A DNA stretch of 64,000 nt from contig NZ_KB892472.1 of NCBI RefSeq assembly GCF_000373805.1, positions 31,531 to 95,530 of the forward strand, in the 5' to 3' direction. The notes under the pieces were generated by a model that was given only the letters and a program-made list of their open reading frames with translations, was not told the origin of the DNA and made no database searches. A program made the position numbers and the translations under genes. The DNA comes from Corynebacterium pilosum DSM 20521 = CIP 103422 (GTDB taxonomy: Bacteria > Actinomycetota > Actinomycetes > Mycobacteriales > Mycobacteriaceae). How positions within the stretch are numbered: position 1 is the first letter of the stretch; each line of letters starts with the position of its first letter. Below are positions 43,326 to 52,593 of the stretch, in pieces.

Positions 43326-44270
43326 TTAGGCTGTGGGGTTACGCCTCTGGCGGGCGAATTCGCTCAGCACCACACCGGCGGCTACGGAGGCGTTGAGGGA
43401 TTCGACCCAGTCCGTCGTCGGAATGGACATGATCGTGTCGCAGTTTTCCCGCACCAGCCGCGAAATGCCCTTGCCTTCGGAGCCCACCACGATGAGGACA
43501 TTGTCGCGGCCGCCGTCGTACGTGTCCAGCGTGTGCTCCCCACCGGCATCGAGCCCGACCACCTGGTAGCCGTTCTTCTGGAACTGCTGCACGGTGCGCG
43601 TCATGTTCGTCTCGCGCGCCACCGGCAGCCGCGCCGCCGTGCCCGCCGAGGTCCGCCACGCCACGCCCGTGACTTGGGCGCTGCGCCGCTCCGGGATGAT
43701 CACCCCGTGGCCGCCGAAGGCCGCGGTGGATCGGATCACGGCCCCCAGGTTGCGCGGGTCGGTGATGTTGTCCAGCAGCACGAACATGCCTTTTTCGCCG
43801 CGGTCGCGCACGCTGGACAGCAGGTCGAAGGCGTTGGCGTATTTATAGGGCGCGATTTGCAGCCCGATGCCTTGGTGCAGGGTGTTGCCCACCAGGCGGT
43901 CTAGTTCGTGGCGCGCGATCTCACGGGTGGGGATATTCCGCTCATGGGCGATCTGCACGGCTTCGGCCAGGCGATCGTCGGCACCTGCGCCCTGGGCAAC
44001 AATCAGCGCTTCCGCCGGCACGTCAGCGTGCAGGCATTCGATAACCGGGTTGCGGCCCACCACCAAATCCGGCTGTTCGCGCTCATGCCTGCCGGAGTTG
44101 CTGCGGTCGCGCTGCACCTTAGCTTTGTGTTTTGCGTGGTAGACGCGGTCTTCGGCTTTGGGCGTGGGGCCTTTGCCGCGCAGGCCGCGCCGGTTTTTTC
44201 CGCCGGTGCCTTTGGTGGCGCCTTTCTTGCTTGTTTGGCGTACGTCGGGGCGTCGATAAGGTTTTGCCAT
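43326..44270 (-). CDS. rlmB: 23S rRNA (guanosine-2'-O-)-methyltransferase, TrmH/SpoU family
   Basis: The protein has 314 residues. A basic N-terminal extension (about 65 residues) precedes the substrate-binding domain (LVVGRNPVIECLHADV). The SpoU motifs follow: DNITDPRNLGAVIRSTAAFG (motif 1), VGSEGKGISRLV (motif 2) and IPTTDWVESLNASVAAGVVL (motif 3). RlmB-type enzymes 2'-O-methylate G2251 of 23S rRNA; other TrmH targets are possible. It begins 3 nt after cysS, as in mycobacteria, so the two form an operon. Confidence 0.93.
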   Translation of the reverse strand: MAKPYRRPDVRQTSKKGATKGTGGKNRRGLRGKGPTPKAEDRVYHAKHKAKVQRDRSNSGRHEREQPDLVVGRNPVIECLHADVPAEALIVAQGAGADDRLAEAVQIAHERNIPTREIARHELDRLVGNTLHQGIGLQIAPYKYANAFDLLSSVRDRGEKGMFVLLDNITDPRNLGAVIRSTAAFGGHGVIIPERRSAQVTGVAWRTSAGTAARLPVARETNMTRTVQQFQKNGYQVVGLDAGGEHTLDTYDGGRDNVLIVVGSEGKGISRLVRENCDTIMSIPTTDWVESLNASVAAGVVLSEFARQRRNPTA

Positions 44271-44273
44271 TGT

Positions 44274-45665
44274 TTAGTCCTTCAGTGTCCAGGTGGGGCC
44301 GTCGGCGGTGTCGGTGACGTCGATGCCGGCTTCGGTGAGCCGGTCGCGTACGGCGTCGGCGGTGTCCCAGTCTTTGTTGGCGCGAGCTTCTGCCCGGCGG
44401 GTGAGTTCGGCGCGCACGAGTACGTCGAGCGCGTGGTGGGCGTCGTCGCTTGTCGACGATTGGTCCTGCCATTGTCCTGGGTCCACTCCGAGGACTGCTG
44501 TCATGGCGCGGACTTGGCCGGCGAGTTCTGTGGCGGTCTTGTCGTCGCCACGCGCGAGTGCGCTGTTTCCTTCGCGGACCGCGTTGTGGATTTCGGCCAG
44601 TGCGCGTGGGACGCCGAAATCGTCGTTAAGCGCCTCGGCGAAAGCGTCGGTCCAGTGGGTGGGTTGGGCATCGGGTAGCTTGCCGACGAAGGCTTCGATC
44701 CTGCGGTAGCCGGCGGCCGCTTCGTGGAGTGCCTCGGGGGAGTACTCGAGGACGCTGCGGTAGTGGGCGCTGCCCAGGTAGTAGCGCAGTTCGACGGGGC
44801 GGACCATGTCGAGCATCTTGGGTACCGAGAGTACGTTGCCGAGGGATTTCGACATTTTTTCGCCGCTCATGGTCACCCAGTGGTTGTGCATCCAGTAGTT
44901 GGCGAACTTGTCGCCGACTGCGTGGGATTGGGCCTGTTCGTTTTCGTGGTGCGGGAACTGCAGGTCGAGGCCGCCGCCGTGGATGTCGAACTGGCCGCCG
45001 AGGTACCAGGTGGACATGGCGGAGCACTCGAGGTGCCAACCGGGCCGGCCGTTGCCCCAGGGTGTCGGCCAGTGCGGTTCGCCAGGTTTCGCAGCCTTCC
45101 ACAGGGCGAAGTCGAGCGCGTGGCGCTTGCCGCGGTTATCGGTTTCGCCCTGGGCGTCCTGGCCGAGCTCATCGACCCGGTTGCCGGAAAGCGAGCCGTA
45201 GTCACCGCCGGCATCCACCCAGGCTTGCACGTCGAAGTACACGGAACCGTCGGCGGCATAGGCGTAGCCGTTGTCGATGAGGCGCTGCATGTAGTCGACC
45301 ATTTGGGTGACGTGCCCGGTCGCACGCGGTTCGACGCTGGGCGGCAACACACCAAGCGTGTTGTAGGCCCAGGTGAATTCGCGCTCGTAGTGGCTGACCC
45401 ATTCCCACCAGGGCCGGCCGGCGTCGGCGGCTTTGTTGAGGATTTTGTCGTCGATGTCGGTGACGTTGCGCACGAACGCCACATCGTAGCCTTGGGCGGA
45501 AAACCAGCGGCGGACGATGTCGAAAGCCACTCCGCTGCGCACATGCCCGATGTGGGGCTGTGCTTGCGGGGTGGCGCCGCACAGGTAGATGGAGACGTGT
45601 CCTTCCCGCACGGGCTGGAAGTCACGCAGTGTACGTGTTGCGGTGTCGAAGATGCGTTGAGTCAC
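44274..45665 (-). CDS. cysS: Cysteinyl-tRNA synthetase
   Basis: The protein has 463 residues from GTG 45665. The class I HIGH motif is in [17 protein letters not shown] and KMSKS in [12 protein letters not shown]. Zinc ligands are [15 protein letters not shown] and PHHENEQAQ. It charges tRNA-Cys; mycothiol synthesis uses the homologous MshC, but this protein lies in the cysS position before rlmB and has the full C-terminal anticodon domain ([20 protein letters not shown]). TAAACT lies 7 nt upstream, supporting the GTG. 12-mer copies lie at 44448 and 44620. Confidence 0.94.
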   Translation of the reverse strand: MTQRIFDTATRTLRDFQPVREGHVSIYLCGATPQAQPHIGHVRSGVAFDIVRRWFSAQGYDVAFVRNVTDIDDKILNKAADAGRPWWEWVSHYEREFTWAYNTLGVLPPSVEPRATGHVTQMVDYMQRLIDNGYAYAADGSVYFDVQAWVDAGGDYGSLSGNRVDELGQDAQGETDNRGKRHALDFALWKAAKPGEPHWPTPWGNGRPGWHLECSAMSTWYLGGQFDIHGGGLDLQFPHHENEQAQSHAVGDKFANYWMHNHWVTMSGEKMSKSLGNVLSVPKMLDMVRPVELRYYLGSAHYRSVLEYSPEALHEAAAGYRRIEAFVGKLPDAQPTHWTDAFAEALNDDFGVPRALAEIHNAVREGNSALARGDDKTATELAGQVRAMTAVLGVDPGQWQDQSSTSDDAHHALDVLVRAELTRRAEARANKDWDTADAVRDRLTEAGIDVTDTADGPTWTLKD

Positions 45666-45689
45666 ACGGCCTAGTTTAGACCACACCTA

Positions 45690-46484
45690 TTAGTACTTCG
45701 GTTGCCCGTCGATTCCGCGCCAACTGGGCCGCATTTCTTCGACGCGGCGGTAGTACTGGCTGTCCTTCAGCATCATGGCGGCGTCCTCGTCGACGACGAC
45801 CGTGGCGTTGGTGTGCAGCTGGAGCACGCTGGCGGGGCACGACGCAGATACGGGCCCTTCGACGAGGCGTGCCACGGCGCGCGCTTTACCCTGCCCGGTG
45901 GCGATCAGCAGTGCCTGGTTGGAGCGCAGAATCGTGCCCAGGCCTTGGGTGATGGCGTGCTTCGGAACATCGTCGATGGTGTCGAAGAAGCGGGCGTTGT
46001 CTTTCACGGTTTGGGCGTGCAGCACCTCCACCCTTGTCGACGAGCGCAGGGAGGTCGCAGGCTCATTGAAGCCGATGTGCCCGTTGGTGCCAATCCCCAG
46101 CAGCTGACAATTGATACCACCCGACATCACGATCGCATCTTCATACTCCTGCGCCGCGATCCACGGCTTATCGCTCATGCCGTTAGGCGAGTGCACGTCG
46201 GAATCATTGATGTCGATGTGGTTGGTGAACTCGTTGCGGATCACGTAGTGGTAGCTCTGCTCATGCTCCGGCGGCACGCCGATATATTCGTCCAGGCAGA
46301 AGGCCTTGGTCCCCTTGAAGGAGATCTCGCCGGCTTCGCAGCGGCGGATCAGTTCCTGGTACGTTTTCAGCGGGGTGGAGCCGGTGGCTAGTCCCAGCAC
46401 GGCGCCGGGACGGAGGTTTGCTGCGATGATGTCGGCGGCAGTCTGGGCGACATCGTCGGGGGTGCGACGAATCAAAATTTCCAT
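45690..46484 (-). CDS. nagB: Glucosamine-6-phosphate deaminase
   Basis: The protein has 264 residues. LGLATGSTPLKTYQELI is the phosphate loop, CLDEYIGVPPEHEQSYHYV includes the general base Asp, and LLGIGTNGHIGFNEPATS is the family signature. It converts glucosamine-6-phosphate to fructose-6-phosphate and ammonia, allowing use of amino sugars. No nagA, nan or PTS-Nag genes are adjacent. TACAGT lies 6 nt before ATG. A near-match of the 12-mer lies at about 46032. Confidence 0.95.
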   Translation of the reverse strand: MEILIRRTPDDVAQTAADIIAANLRPGAVLGLATGSTPLKTYQELIRRCEAGEISFKGTKAFCLDEYIGVPPEHEQSYHYVIRNEFTNHIDINDSDVHSPNGMSDKPWIAAQEYEDAIVMSGGINCQLLGIGTNGHIGFNEPATSLRSSTRVEVLHAQTVKDNARFFDTIDDVPKHAITQGLGTILRSNQALLIATGQGKARAVARLVEGPVSASCPASVLQLHTNATVVVDEDAAMMLKDSQYYRRVEEMRPSWRGIDGQPKY

Positions 46485-46514
46485 GTTTTTACTGTAGCGG
46501 ACAGGTTCCGCTCG

Positions 46515-47015
46515 CTATATTTCCTGGACGTCCACTAATGCCGTGGCGATCGCCGCCCGCCCTTCCCCGCTGCCGGTAAAGCCCATGTGATCGGTCGTGG
46601 TCGCGGCCACGCTGACCGGCGCGCCGAGCGCCTCCGACAGGACCTGCTGCGCCTCCTCGCGGCGCGGCCCGAACTTCGGGGTCTGCCCGATCAGCTGCGC
46701 GCTGACGTTGAGCACCCGGTGGCCGTGCTTGTCCAGGAGCTCGCGCAGCTCAGTAAGCAGCTGCACGCCGGTCACGCCGTCGTACTCCGGCCTACCCACC
46801 CCGACGAAACTGCCCAGATCACCCAGTCCGCAGGCGGACAAGACAGCATCGACCACCGCGTGGGAAACAACGTCGCCGTCGGAGTGGCCTTCACAACCGT
46901 CGTCGTCCGCGAACAGGACCCCGGCGATCCAGCACTCTTTACCGGCTTGGATCTGGTGGGCATCAAAGGCGGTGCCCACGCGCAGGTTGTTGAGCGGGTT
47001 GTCGGATTCGGTCAT
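46515..47015 (-). CDS. ispF: 2-C-methyl-D-erythritol 2,4-cyclodiphosphate synthase
   Basis: The protein has 166 residues. [11 protein letters not shown] and [19 protein letters not shown] hold the zinc ligands, and [18 protein letters not shown] the C-terminal substrate loop. It cyclises CDP-ME-2-phosphate in the MEP pathway to isoprenoid precursors. AAAGGAG stands before ATG. It follows ispD by 12 nt, in the conserved order carD-ispD-ispF. Confidence 0.96.
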   Translation of the reverse strand: MTESDNPLNNLRVGTAFDAHQIQAGKECWIAGVLFADDDGCEGHSDGDVVSHAVVDAVLSACGLGDLGSFVGVGRPEYDGVTGVQLLTELRELLDKHGHRVLNVSAQLIGQTPKFGPRREEAQQVLSEALGAPVSVAATTTDHMGFTGSGEGRAAIATALVDVQEI

Positions 47016-47027
47016 CAGATGACTCCT

Positions 47028-47747
47028 TTAGTCAGCGGGTACCTCGAACACGGTGGGTTCGGCCTCGTCGGTGATGGTGGTGGCCAGTGTCAGGTCGATG
47101 GGCGTGGTGATCTTAAACGCCATCGGATCGCCGTTGACGCAGGTCACGTCCACGCCGAACCATTCCATCAGGCTCGCGTCATCGGTGGCGACGAAGCCAG
47201 GGTCGGTCGTCGAAAAGTACTGTTCATTGGCGCGGCGCAACTGCGCAAGGTCGAAGCCTTGGGGCGTTTGCACGGCGCGGAGGCGTGCGCGATCGGGCGT
47301 GCCGACGACGAGATCCCCCGCAACCTCTTTGATGGTGTCAGCGACGGGGACGACGGGCACAACGGCGGGGGCGCCGGCCAAGACGGTGCGGGCGACGCGG
47401 GCGATCATGCCTGGTGGGGTGAGTGCGCGCGCGGCGTCGTGGATCAGGACGACAGCGTTGTCGTCGTCAATTGCTTGCAGCCCCGCCCAAATGCTGTCGG
47501 CGCGTTCGCCGCCGCCGTGGATGAAACGGACCTGCGGGTGCCCAGCAAAAGCCTGCCGGGCGTGGTTTTCCATGTCGGGGCTGACCAGCACGATGATCTC
47601 GTCGACGATCTCGGCGGTTTCCATCGCCGTGACGGAACGCTCGACCAGCGAGCGGCCGCGCAGGCGGACGAATGCTTTGGGGATATCTGCACCCAAGCGG
47701 GTTCCGCGCCCGGCGGCGGCGATGATGGCGATGACTTTGCGGGACAC
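47028..47747 (-). CDS. ispD: 2-C-methyl-D-erythritol 4-phosphate cytidylyltransferase
   Basis: The protein has 239 residues from GTG 47747. The nucleotide-binding opening is IIAAAGRGTRLGADIPKAF. VLIHDAARALTPPGMIAR and VQTPQGFDLAQLRRAN are active-site loops. It forms CDP-methylerythritol from CTP and MEP. The gap to carD is 17 nt, so carD-ispD-ispF is one operon. Confidence 0.95.
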   Translation of the reverse strand: MSRKVIAIIAAAGRGTRLGADIPKAFVRLRGRSLVERSVTAMETAEIVDEIIVLVSPDMENHARQAFAGHPQVRFIHGGGERADSIWAGLQAIDDDNAVVLIHDAARALTPPGMIARVARTVLAGAPAVVPVVPVADTIKEVAGDLVVGTPDRARLRAVQTPQGFDLAQLRRANEQYFSTTDPGFVATDDASLMEWFGVDVTCVNGDPMAFKITTPIDLTLATTITDEAEPTVFEVPAD

Positions 47748-47764
47748 AGTAGTCGACCGCCGGT

Positions 47765-48361
47765 TTAGGACGTGCCGTTCTCGTCTGCGTCTTCGTCGTC
47801 GAAGCTGAGGTCGTCGATATCGATATCGTCCTCATCGTCGAACTCGCCGGCAGGCTTGTCGGCCTTGGCGTGACGCTGCATCATCTCCTGGATTTCCTTC
47901 TCCAGTTCGTCAGCCTTCTTCTCGTCGACAGGCTGCGCCAGGGCGAGCTCGCCGACCAAGATCTGACGGGCCTTGCCCAGCATGCGCTTCTCACCGGCGG
48001 AGAGTCCGCGGTCCTGGTCGCGCCGCCACAGGTCGCGCACCACTTCGGCGACCTTGTTGATGTCGCCGGACGCGAGGCGTTCCTGGTTGGCCTTGTAGCG
48101 CCGCGACCAGTTTCCGGCCTCTTCCACGTCGGTTTCACGCAGCACGGAGAAGACCTTTTCCAGGCCTTCCTTGCCGACGACGTCACGCACACCGACCATT
48201 TCGGTGTTCTTGATGGGCACGCGCACTTCTAGGTCAGACTGCAGGATCTTCAGAACGAGGAATTCGAGCTTCTCTCCGCCCATTTCCCGTTCTTCGATGT
48301 CGGCGATGCGGGCGGCTCCGTGATGTGGGTAAACGACCACTTCTCCGACTTTGAATTCCAT
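47765..48361 (-). CDS. carD: CarD/CdnL-type RNA-polymerase-binding regulator
   Basis: The protein has 198 residues. The N-terminal Tudor-like RNA-polymerase interaction domain is [21 protein letters not shown] helical DNA-binding domain follows, with [18 protein letters not shown] and [21 protein letters not shown], containing the promoter-bubble Trp. Unlike mycobacterial CarD it carries an acidic tail of about 35 residues ([20 protein letters not shown]). CarD stabilises open complexes at rRNA and housekeeping promoters. GAAGGAG precedes ATG 48361. Confidence 0.95.
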   Translation of the reverse strand: MEFKVGEVVVYPHHGAARIADIEEREMGGEKLEFLVLKILQSDLEVRVPIKNTEMVGVRDVVGKEGLEKVFSVLRETDVEEAGNWSRRYKANQERLASGDINKVAEVVRDLWRRDQDRGLSAGEKRMLGKARQILVGELALAQPVDEKKADELEKEIQEMMQRHAKADKPAGEFDDEDDIDIDDLSFDDEDADENGTS

Positions 48362-48659
48362 TGCTGCTCCTTCACGCGCACGTCTTGCGGGCCGTTCACG
48401 GCCACAGATGATCGCCCCCATTCTATCACCATGTGAAAACGAACACCGATCCGGCCGCGGGGGTAGGGAAAATATGAAAAGTTTACCCCCGGTTGACCCC
48501 AAAGGGTTCACGGCGTTGAGCAGCAGTTCCCTTAAGTTCCGTCCAAAGTGTGTATCTAGCAGGCATTAATACTAAGCTCAACTGTTGTTACACGCCCTGT
48601 TCACTGTCGCGTGCACCTCACGCCACCCGGTGAACTTACAACGATGGAGGACCCCCACA

Positions 48660-49247
48660 GTGAAGTCCCAGAAGTCGGCACTGCGTCGCGGAGCAGCCGT
48701 TTCCGCCGCTGCCCTGTCCGCCCTGCTCCTTGCTTCGTGCTCGGCTGGTCAGATTACTCAGACCTCAAGCCAGGTTGCACCGGTCGACGGCGCCACCATG
48801 TACACGGAGAACGACGAGCTCGCGGTCCAGGATGTCACCATTGTGCTGGAGGAAAACGGCGATGCTTCGCTGAAGTTCACCGCCAGCAACCAGGACGTCA
48901 CCCACGCTGAGCACACCCTTGAGTCCATCACCGTGGCCGGCGAAGAGGTCGACCATGACAGCATCGATCCCCTGAAGTACAACTGCACCGTCGTTGCAGG
49001 TTCCGCAGACTTCCTGGATTCGATCCCGCAGAGCGAGGACGGCTGCGTGCAGTACGTCGAGACCGGCGTGGAGAACCAGGACTTCGCCTACGGCGGCACC
49101 CAGGAGGTCGTGTTCAACTTCGATACCGGCCCACTGACCCTCAACGCTGCCGTGTCCGCACCTTCCCTGCCTGCAGGCCAGGTCCCACGCGGCCCTGAGA
49201 CCAACGTGTCCAACGAGGACCAGGCAGAGCTGGACGCGAACAACTAG
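48660..49247 (+). CDS. lpqE: Lipoprotein, LpqE-like
   Basis: The protein has 195 residues from GTG 48660 with GGAGG upstream. The signal peptide ends in lipobox LLASC; the mature protein begins SAGQITQTSSQVAPVDGA, as in mycobacterial LpqE. It has an all-beta domain with a possible disulfide (YNCTVV and EDGCVQ). Its position between carD and radA matches mycobacterial gene order. Function is not established. The 298-base gap before it (48362-48659) should hold divergent promoters for carD and lpqE; I see no other feature there. Confidence 0.82.
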   Translation: MKSQKSALRRGAAVSAAALSALLLASCSAGQITQTSSQVAPVDGATMYTENDELAVQDVTIVLEENGDASLKFTASNQDVTHAEHTLESITVAGEEVDHDSIDPLKYNCTVVAGSADFLDSIPQSEDGCVQYVETGVENQDFAYGGTQEVVFNFDTGPLTLNAAVSAPSLPAGQVPRGPETNVSNEDQAELDANN

Positions 49248-49278
49248 CTCGCTTATCGACGATTCCTCCGTCGCTTTC

Positions 49279-49317
49279 GCCGCAGCCACACCACCCGGTG
49301 TGCTGCGGCTTTGTCTT
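49279..49317 (+). terminator. Terminator after lpqE
   Basis: GCCGCAG plus CCACACC (49279-49292) pairs with GGTGTG plus CTGCGGC (49297-49309), followed by TTTGTCTT. A 12-mer copy, GCTTATCGACGA (49251-49262), lies between the stop codon and the hairpin. Confidence 0.85.
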
Positions 49318-49332
49318 ATGCTAGGAGCCACT

Positions 49333-50730
49333 ATGGCGAAGAAACAGAAAACCGTCCACACCTGTTCCGAGTGTGGCTACTCCTCCCCGAAGTGGCTGGG
49401 GCGTTGCCCGGACTGTGGCTCGTGGGGCACCTTGCAGGAATCAGCTCCCCTGGCACCCGCTGGGGGTTCGCGGGCCGCGGTATCGGCGCGCAATGCCCAG
49501 ATTCAAGCACTCACCCCCACGGCGCCGGCGCAGCCGATCACGAAGGTCGACGCCTCTGCGACGGCGCGCCAACCCTCAGGCATTGGGGAGCTGGACCGCG
49601 TGCTTGGCGGTGGCGTAGTCCCCGGCTCCGTGGTGCTCATGGCGGGCGAGCCAGGCGTGGGCAAATCCACCCTGCTATTAGAGGTGGCCAGCAAGTGGGC
49701 GGGGGTTAATCGTCGACAAGCACTGTACGTTACTGCGGAAGAATCGGCAGGCCAGGTCCGTTCGCGGGCGGAACGCACCGGCGGGATGAAGGACACACTT
49801 TTTCTGGCGGCAGAATCGAATCTGGATGTGGTCTTTGGGCACGTGGAGCAGCTCAAGCCGAGCCTGATCATTGTGGACTCGGTGCAAACCATGATCGCGC
49901 CCGGTGTGGAAGGCGTGGCGGGAGGTGTGGCGCAATCGCGGGCTGTGACGGCGGCGTTGACCAGCCTGGCAAAGACGACGAATATTCCGATCATGCTGGT
50001 GGGGCACGTGACGAAGGACGGCAATGTGGCCGGGCCCCGCGTGCTGGAACACCTGGTGGATGTGGTGCTGAACTTTGAGGGCGATAGGCAATCCAGCCTG
50101 CGGATGCTGCGCGGCATCAAGAATCGTTTCGGCGCGACCGATGATGTGGGCTGTTTCGAGCAGACGGCCGACGGGATCCGCGAGGTGCCCGACCCCAGCG
50201 GCCTGTTCCTGTCGCACCGGGGCCACACCCCGGACGGTTCCGCCGTGACGGTGGCGATGGATGGGGTGCGGCCCATGCTGGCTGAGGTGCAGGCGCTGAC
50301 GGTGGACCCGGTGAATAAGTCGCCACGGCGCGTGGTGACGGGCCTGGATTTCAACCGAGTGCCCATGGTGCTGGCGGTGCTGCAGGCGCGCTGCGGGCAG
50401 CGCACGAATGACAAGGACGCCTATGTGGCAACCGTGGGCGGGGTGAAGATCACCGAGACAGCCACCGATCTTGCGGTGGCGCTGGCGACGTGGTCGAGTC
50501 TCCACGAGACTCCCCTACCGCCGAAAACCGTCGTCATCGGCGAGGTCGGCTTGGCGGGCGAACTGCGGCGGGTGCCGAATCTGGCGCGCCGACTCCAGGA
50601 AGCTGCACGCTTGGGTTACAAGCGGGCCATCGTCCCCGCGGGTGAGGACGTGTCGGTCTCAGGTATGAAGGTCTCACAGGTGGGCACGCTTTCCGAAGCC
50701 CTGAATCTGCTAGCGCCGGGCAGGAACTAA
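49333..50730 (+). CDS. radA: DNA repair protein RadA
   Basis: The protein has 465 residues. The N-terminal zinc finger is CSECGYSSPKWLGRCPDCG. The RecA-like core has Walker A GEPGVGKSTLL near residue 105 and the RadA-specific KNRFG motif (GIKNRFGATDD). A Lon-protease-like domain closes the protein. RadA is a branch-migrating helicase acting in recombination. ATG 49333 has TAGGAG upstream. disA follows directly, and the disA -10 element includes the radA stop codon. A 12-mer copy lies at 49710. Confidence 0.96.
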   Translation: MAKKQKTVHTCSECGYSSPKWLGRCPDCGSWGTLQESAPLAPAGGSRAAVSARNAQIQALTPTAPAQPITKVDASATARQPSGIGELDRVLGGGVVPGSVVLMAGEPGVGKSTLLLEVASKWAGVNRRQALYVTAEESAGQVRSRAERTGGMKDTLFLAAESNLDVVFGHVEQLKPSLIIVDSVQTMIAPGVEGVAGGVAQSRAVTAALTSLAKTTNIPIMLVGHVTKDGNVAGPRVLEHLVDVVLNFEGDRQSSLRMLRGIKNRFGATDDVGCFEQTADGIREVPDPSGLFLSHRGHTPDGSAVTVAMDGVRPMLAEVQALTVDPVNKSPRRVVTGLDFNRVPMVLAVLQARCGQRTNDKDAYVATVGGVKITETATDLAVALATWSSLHETPLPPKTVVIGEVGLAGELRRVPNLARRLQEAARLGYKRAIVPAGEDVSVSGMKVSQVGTLSEALNLLAPGRN

Positions 50731-50733
50731 ACT
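50728..50733 (+). promoter_or_regulatory. -10 element of disA overlapping the radA stop codon
   Basis: TAAACT begins with the TAA stop of radA and ends 8 nt before the disA ATG at 50742. disA could therefore be transcribed separately from radA as a near-leaderless mRNA. Confidence 0.45.
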
Positions 50734-50741
50734 TCTGTGGC

Positions 50742-51806
50742 ATGAGTGAATCCTCCTTGGTGCCTCCCGCAACACTGCGCGAAACGTTGGTCCGGCTGGC
50801 CCCCGGTACCGAACTACGCGACGGCCTGGAAAGAATCCAACGTGGCCGCACCGGGGCGCTCATCGTGCTTGGCGACGACCCCGCCGTCATCGACGTATGC
50901 GACGGCGGCATTAGCTTCGACGTGCCCTTCGCCCCCACTCTGCTGCGCGAACTGTCCAAGATGGATGGTGCCGTCGTGCTGTCGACGGATTGCACGCGCA
51001 TCATTAAGGCGAACGTGCAGCTAGTCCCCTCGCCCTCCTACCCCACTGGAGAGTCAGGGACGCGGCACCGCTCGGCGGAACGCACCGCGCTACAGACCGG
51101 CCGGCCCGTGATTGCGGTGAGCGCGTCGATGAACACCATCACCTTGTACGTGGAAGGCCAGCGCTACGTGCTGGTGGAACCGGCTGCCATCATGACTCGC
51201 GCCAACCAACAGTTGGGCACAATGGAGCGCTACCGCACCAGGCTCGACCTAGCGAACCAACGCCTCTTCGTCGCAGAGATGAACAACTACGCCACGGTGT
51301 CCGATGTGATCAGCGTGATGCAGCGCGAACTGCTGCTTAAGCGCGCCGGCCAGGACCTAGACCGCGATGTGCTAGAGCTGGGCACCGACGCGCGTCAGCT
51401 CGCTCTCCAGCTCACCGAATTGCGCGGCGACAACGACACCCAGATCAACCTGCTCGTGCGCGACTATCTGGTCTGCCCCGGTGTTCCTTCCGCGGAGGAT
51501 GTCGCCGAGGTTACCGCGGCGCTGGACCGGCTGCCGGATTCGCAGCTTCTCACCCCGGCCCCGATCGCCCGGGCGCTCAACCTGCCGGGCACGGAGGAAA
51601 CGCTGGTGCGTGAGATTGTGCCGCGCGGCTACCGGGCGCTGGCACGGGTGCCCCGGGTGCAGGAATTCCTCATGGACCACTTGATTGAGGCTTTCGGTGA
51701 CTTGAACGGCCTGTTGGAGGCAAGCGTTGAGGAGATCGCTGAAGCAGACAACGTGTCTTCGCTGTGGGCGCGCCACGTCCACGAAGGATTGCAGCGCCTC
51801 AGCTAG
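50742..51806 (+). CDS. disA: Diadenylate cyclase DisA
   Basis: The protein has 354 residues. The DAC domain carries the catalytic SKMDGAVVLS (DGA) and GTRHRSAERTALQTG (RHR) motifs. A helical linker and a C-terminal helix-hairpin-helix domain (AEADNVSSLWARHV) follow. DisA makes c-di-AMP from two ATP and binds branched DNA, coupling genome integrity to the second messenger. Adjacency to radA is conserved; RadA is known to modulate DisA in other bacteria. Confidence 0.96.
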   Translation: MSESSLVPPATLRETLVRLAPGTELRDGLERIQRGRTGALIVLGDDPAVIDVCDGGISFDVPFAPTLLRELSKMDGAVVLSTDCTRIIKANVQLVPSPSYPTGESGTRHRSAERTALQTGRPVIAVSASMNTITLYVEGQRYVLVEPAAIMTRANQQLGTMERYRTRLDLANQRLFVAEMNNYATVSDVISVMQRELLLKRAGQDLDRDVLELGTDARQLALQLTELRGDNDTQINLLVRDYLVCPGVPSAEDVAEVTAALDRLPDSQLLTPAPIARALNLPGTEETLVREIVPRGYRALARVPRVQEFLMDHLIEAFGDLNGLLEASVEEIAEADNVSSLWARHVHEGLQRLS

Positions 51807-51812
51807 CCCACG

Positions 51813-52517
51813 CTAGTTCAGGTTGAAAGGCGTGGCGTCGGAGTTATTGTCGCCGATTACGCCGTACAAAACATAGGCGCCGGCAGGCACAGGCTGGCGG
51901 TCGGTGCACTGGCCCGGCGCGGAGCCGGTGCGGGACCACACTGCCTGGTAGTTGCGGGTCTGGCCCGGCTCAAAGGTGACGTCCCCGGTGATCACGGAGG
52001 GATAGCAGTCGGTGTCGGACCAGATGCGGCGGTTGGATCCCATGTCGTAAACCTCGAAGCGCAGGGTGTCGTCTTCGAGTGTGAGTTCGCAGTCGGCGCC
52101 CGTGGGGTTGGTTACTTCCATGAACATTTGGGGTTGTTCGTTGGCGCCGTAGGTTGGTTTGCTGGTGGAGGCCACAACGCGCAGGTCATCGATCTCGCAG
52201 GAGGTTTTGTCGGCGAGGTTTTCGCTGCTCCGCTCCGGCTCGGACGAAGCCTCAGATTCGGATTCAGTCTCAGTTTCCGTTTCGGGCTCAGTCTCTGTTT
52301 CGGCGGTCGTCTCGTCGTCAAGTTCGACGGTCGGTGTGGCCGGGGTCGGCGGGGCGGAGCTGACGGTTTCGTTGGGTTGCTCGTCGTTGCCGGCGGAGCG
52401 GCCCCAGGCGGTCAGTGCCCACACAATGAGCGCAACGACGACAAGGATGATCACCACGGCGGCGACGCGGCGGCGGACGTAGTACTTCTCTGGGAGTCGA
52501 TGCGGTTGTTGTGTCAC
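51813..52517 (-). CDS. Conserved membrane-anchored protein (Rv3587c position)
   Basis: The protein has 234 residues from GTG 52517, with TAGAGT 7 nt upstream. A single membrane anchor, VAAVVIILVVVALIVWALTA, is followed by a long Thr/Glu/Ser-rich linker (residues 60-105) and a beta-sandwich-like domain with three Cys residues (TSCEIDDLRVV, GADCELTL, DTDCYPSV). The position between disA and carbonic anhydrase matches mycobacterial Rv3587c. Function is unknown; an extracytoplasmic wall-associated role is a guess. The repetitive linker could vary in length. Confidence 0.75.
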   Translation of the reverse strand: MTQQPHRLPEKYYVRRRVAAVVIILVVVALIVWALTAWGRSAGNDEQPNETVSSAPPTPATPTVELDDETTAETETEPETETETESESEASSEPERSSENLADKTSCEIDDLRVVASTSKPTYGANEQPQMFMEVTNPTGADCELTLEDDTLRFEVYDMGSNRRIWSDTDCYPSVITGDVTFEPGQTRNYQAVWSRTGSAPGQCTDRQPVPAGAYVLYGVIGDNNSDATPFNLN

Positions 52518-52593
52518 ACCATCAACTCTAAAACTCGACGGGCCTTACCTGCGGGATTCACGCCGCGGCGTGTCTCAACCCTCCACCCGCGCC

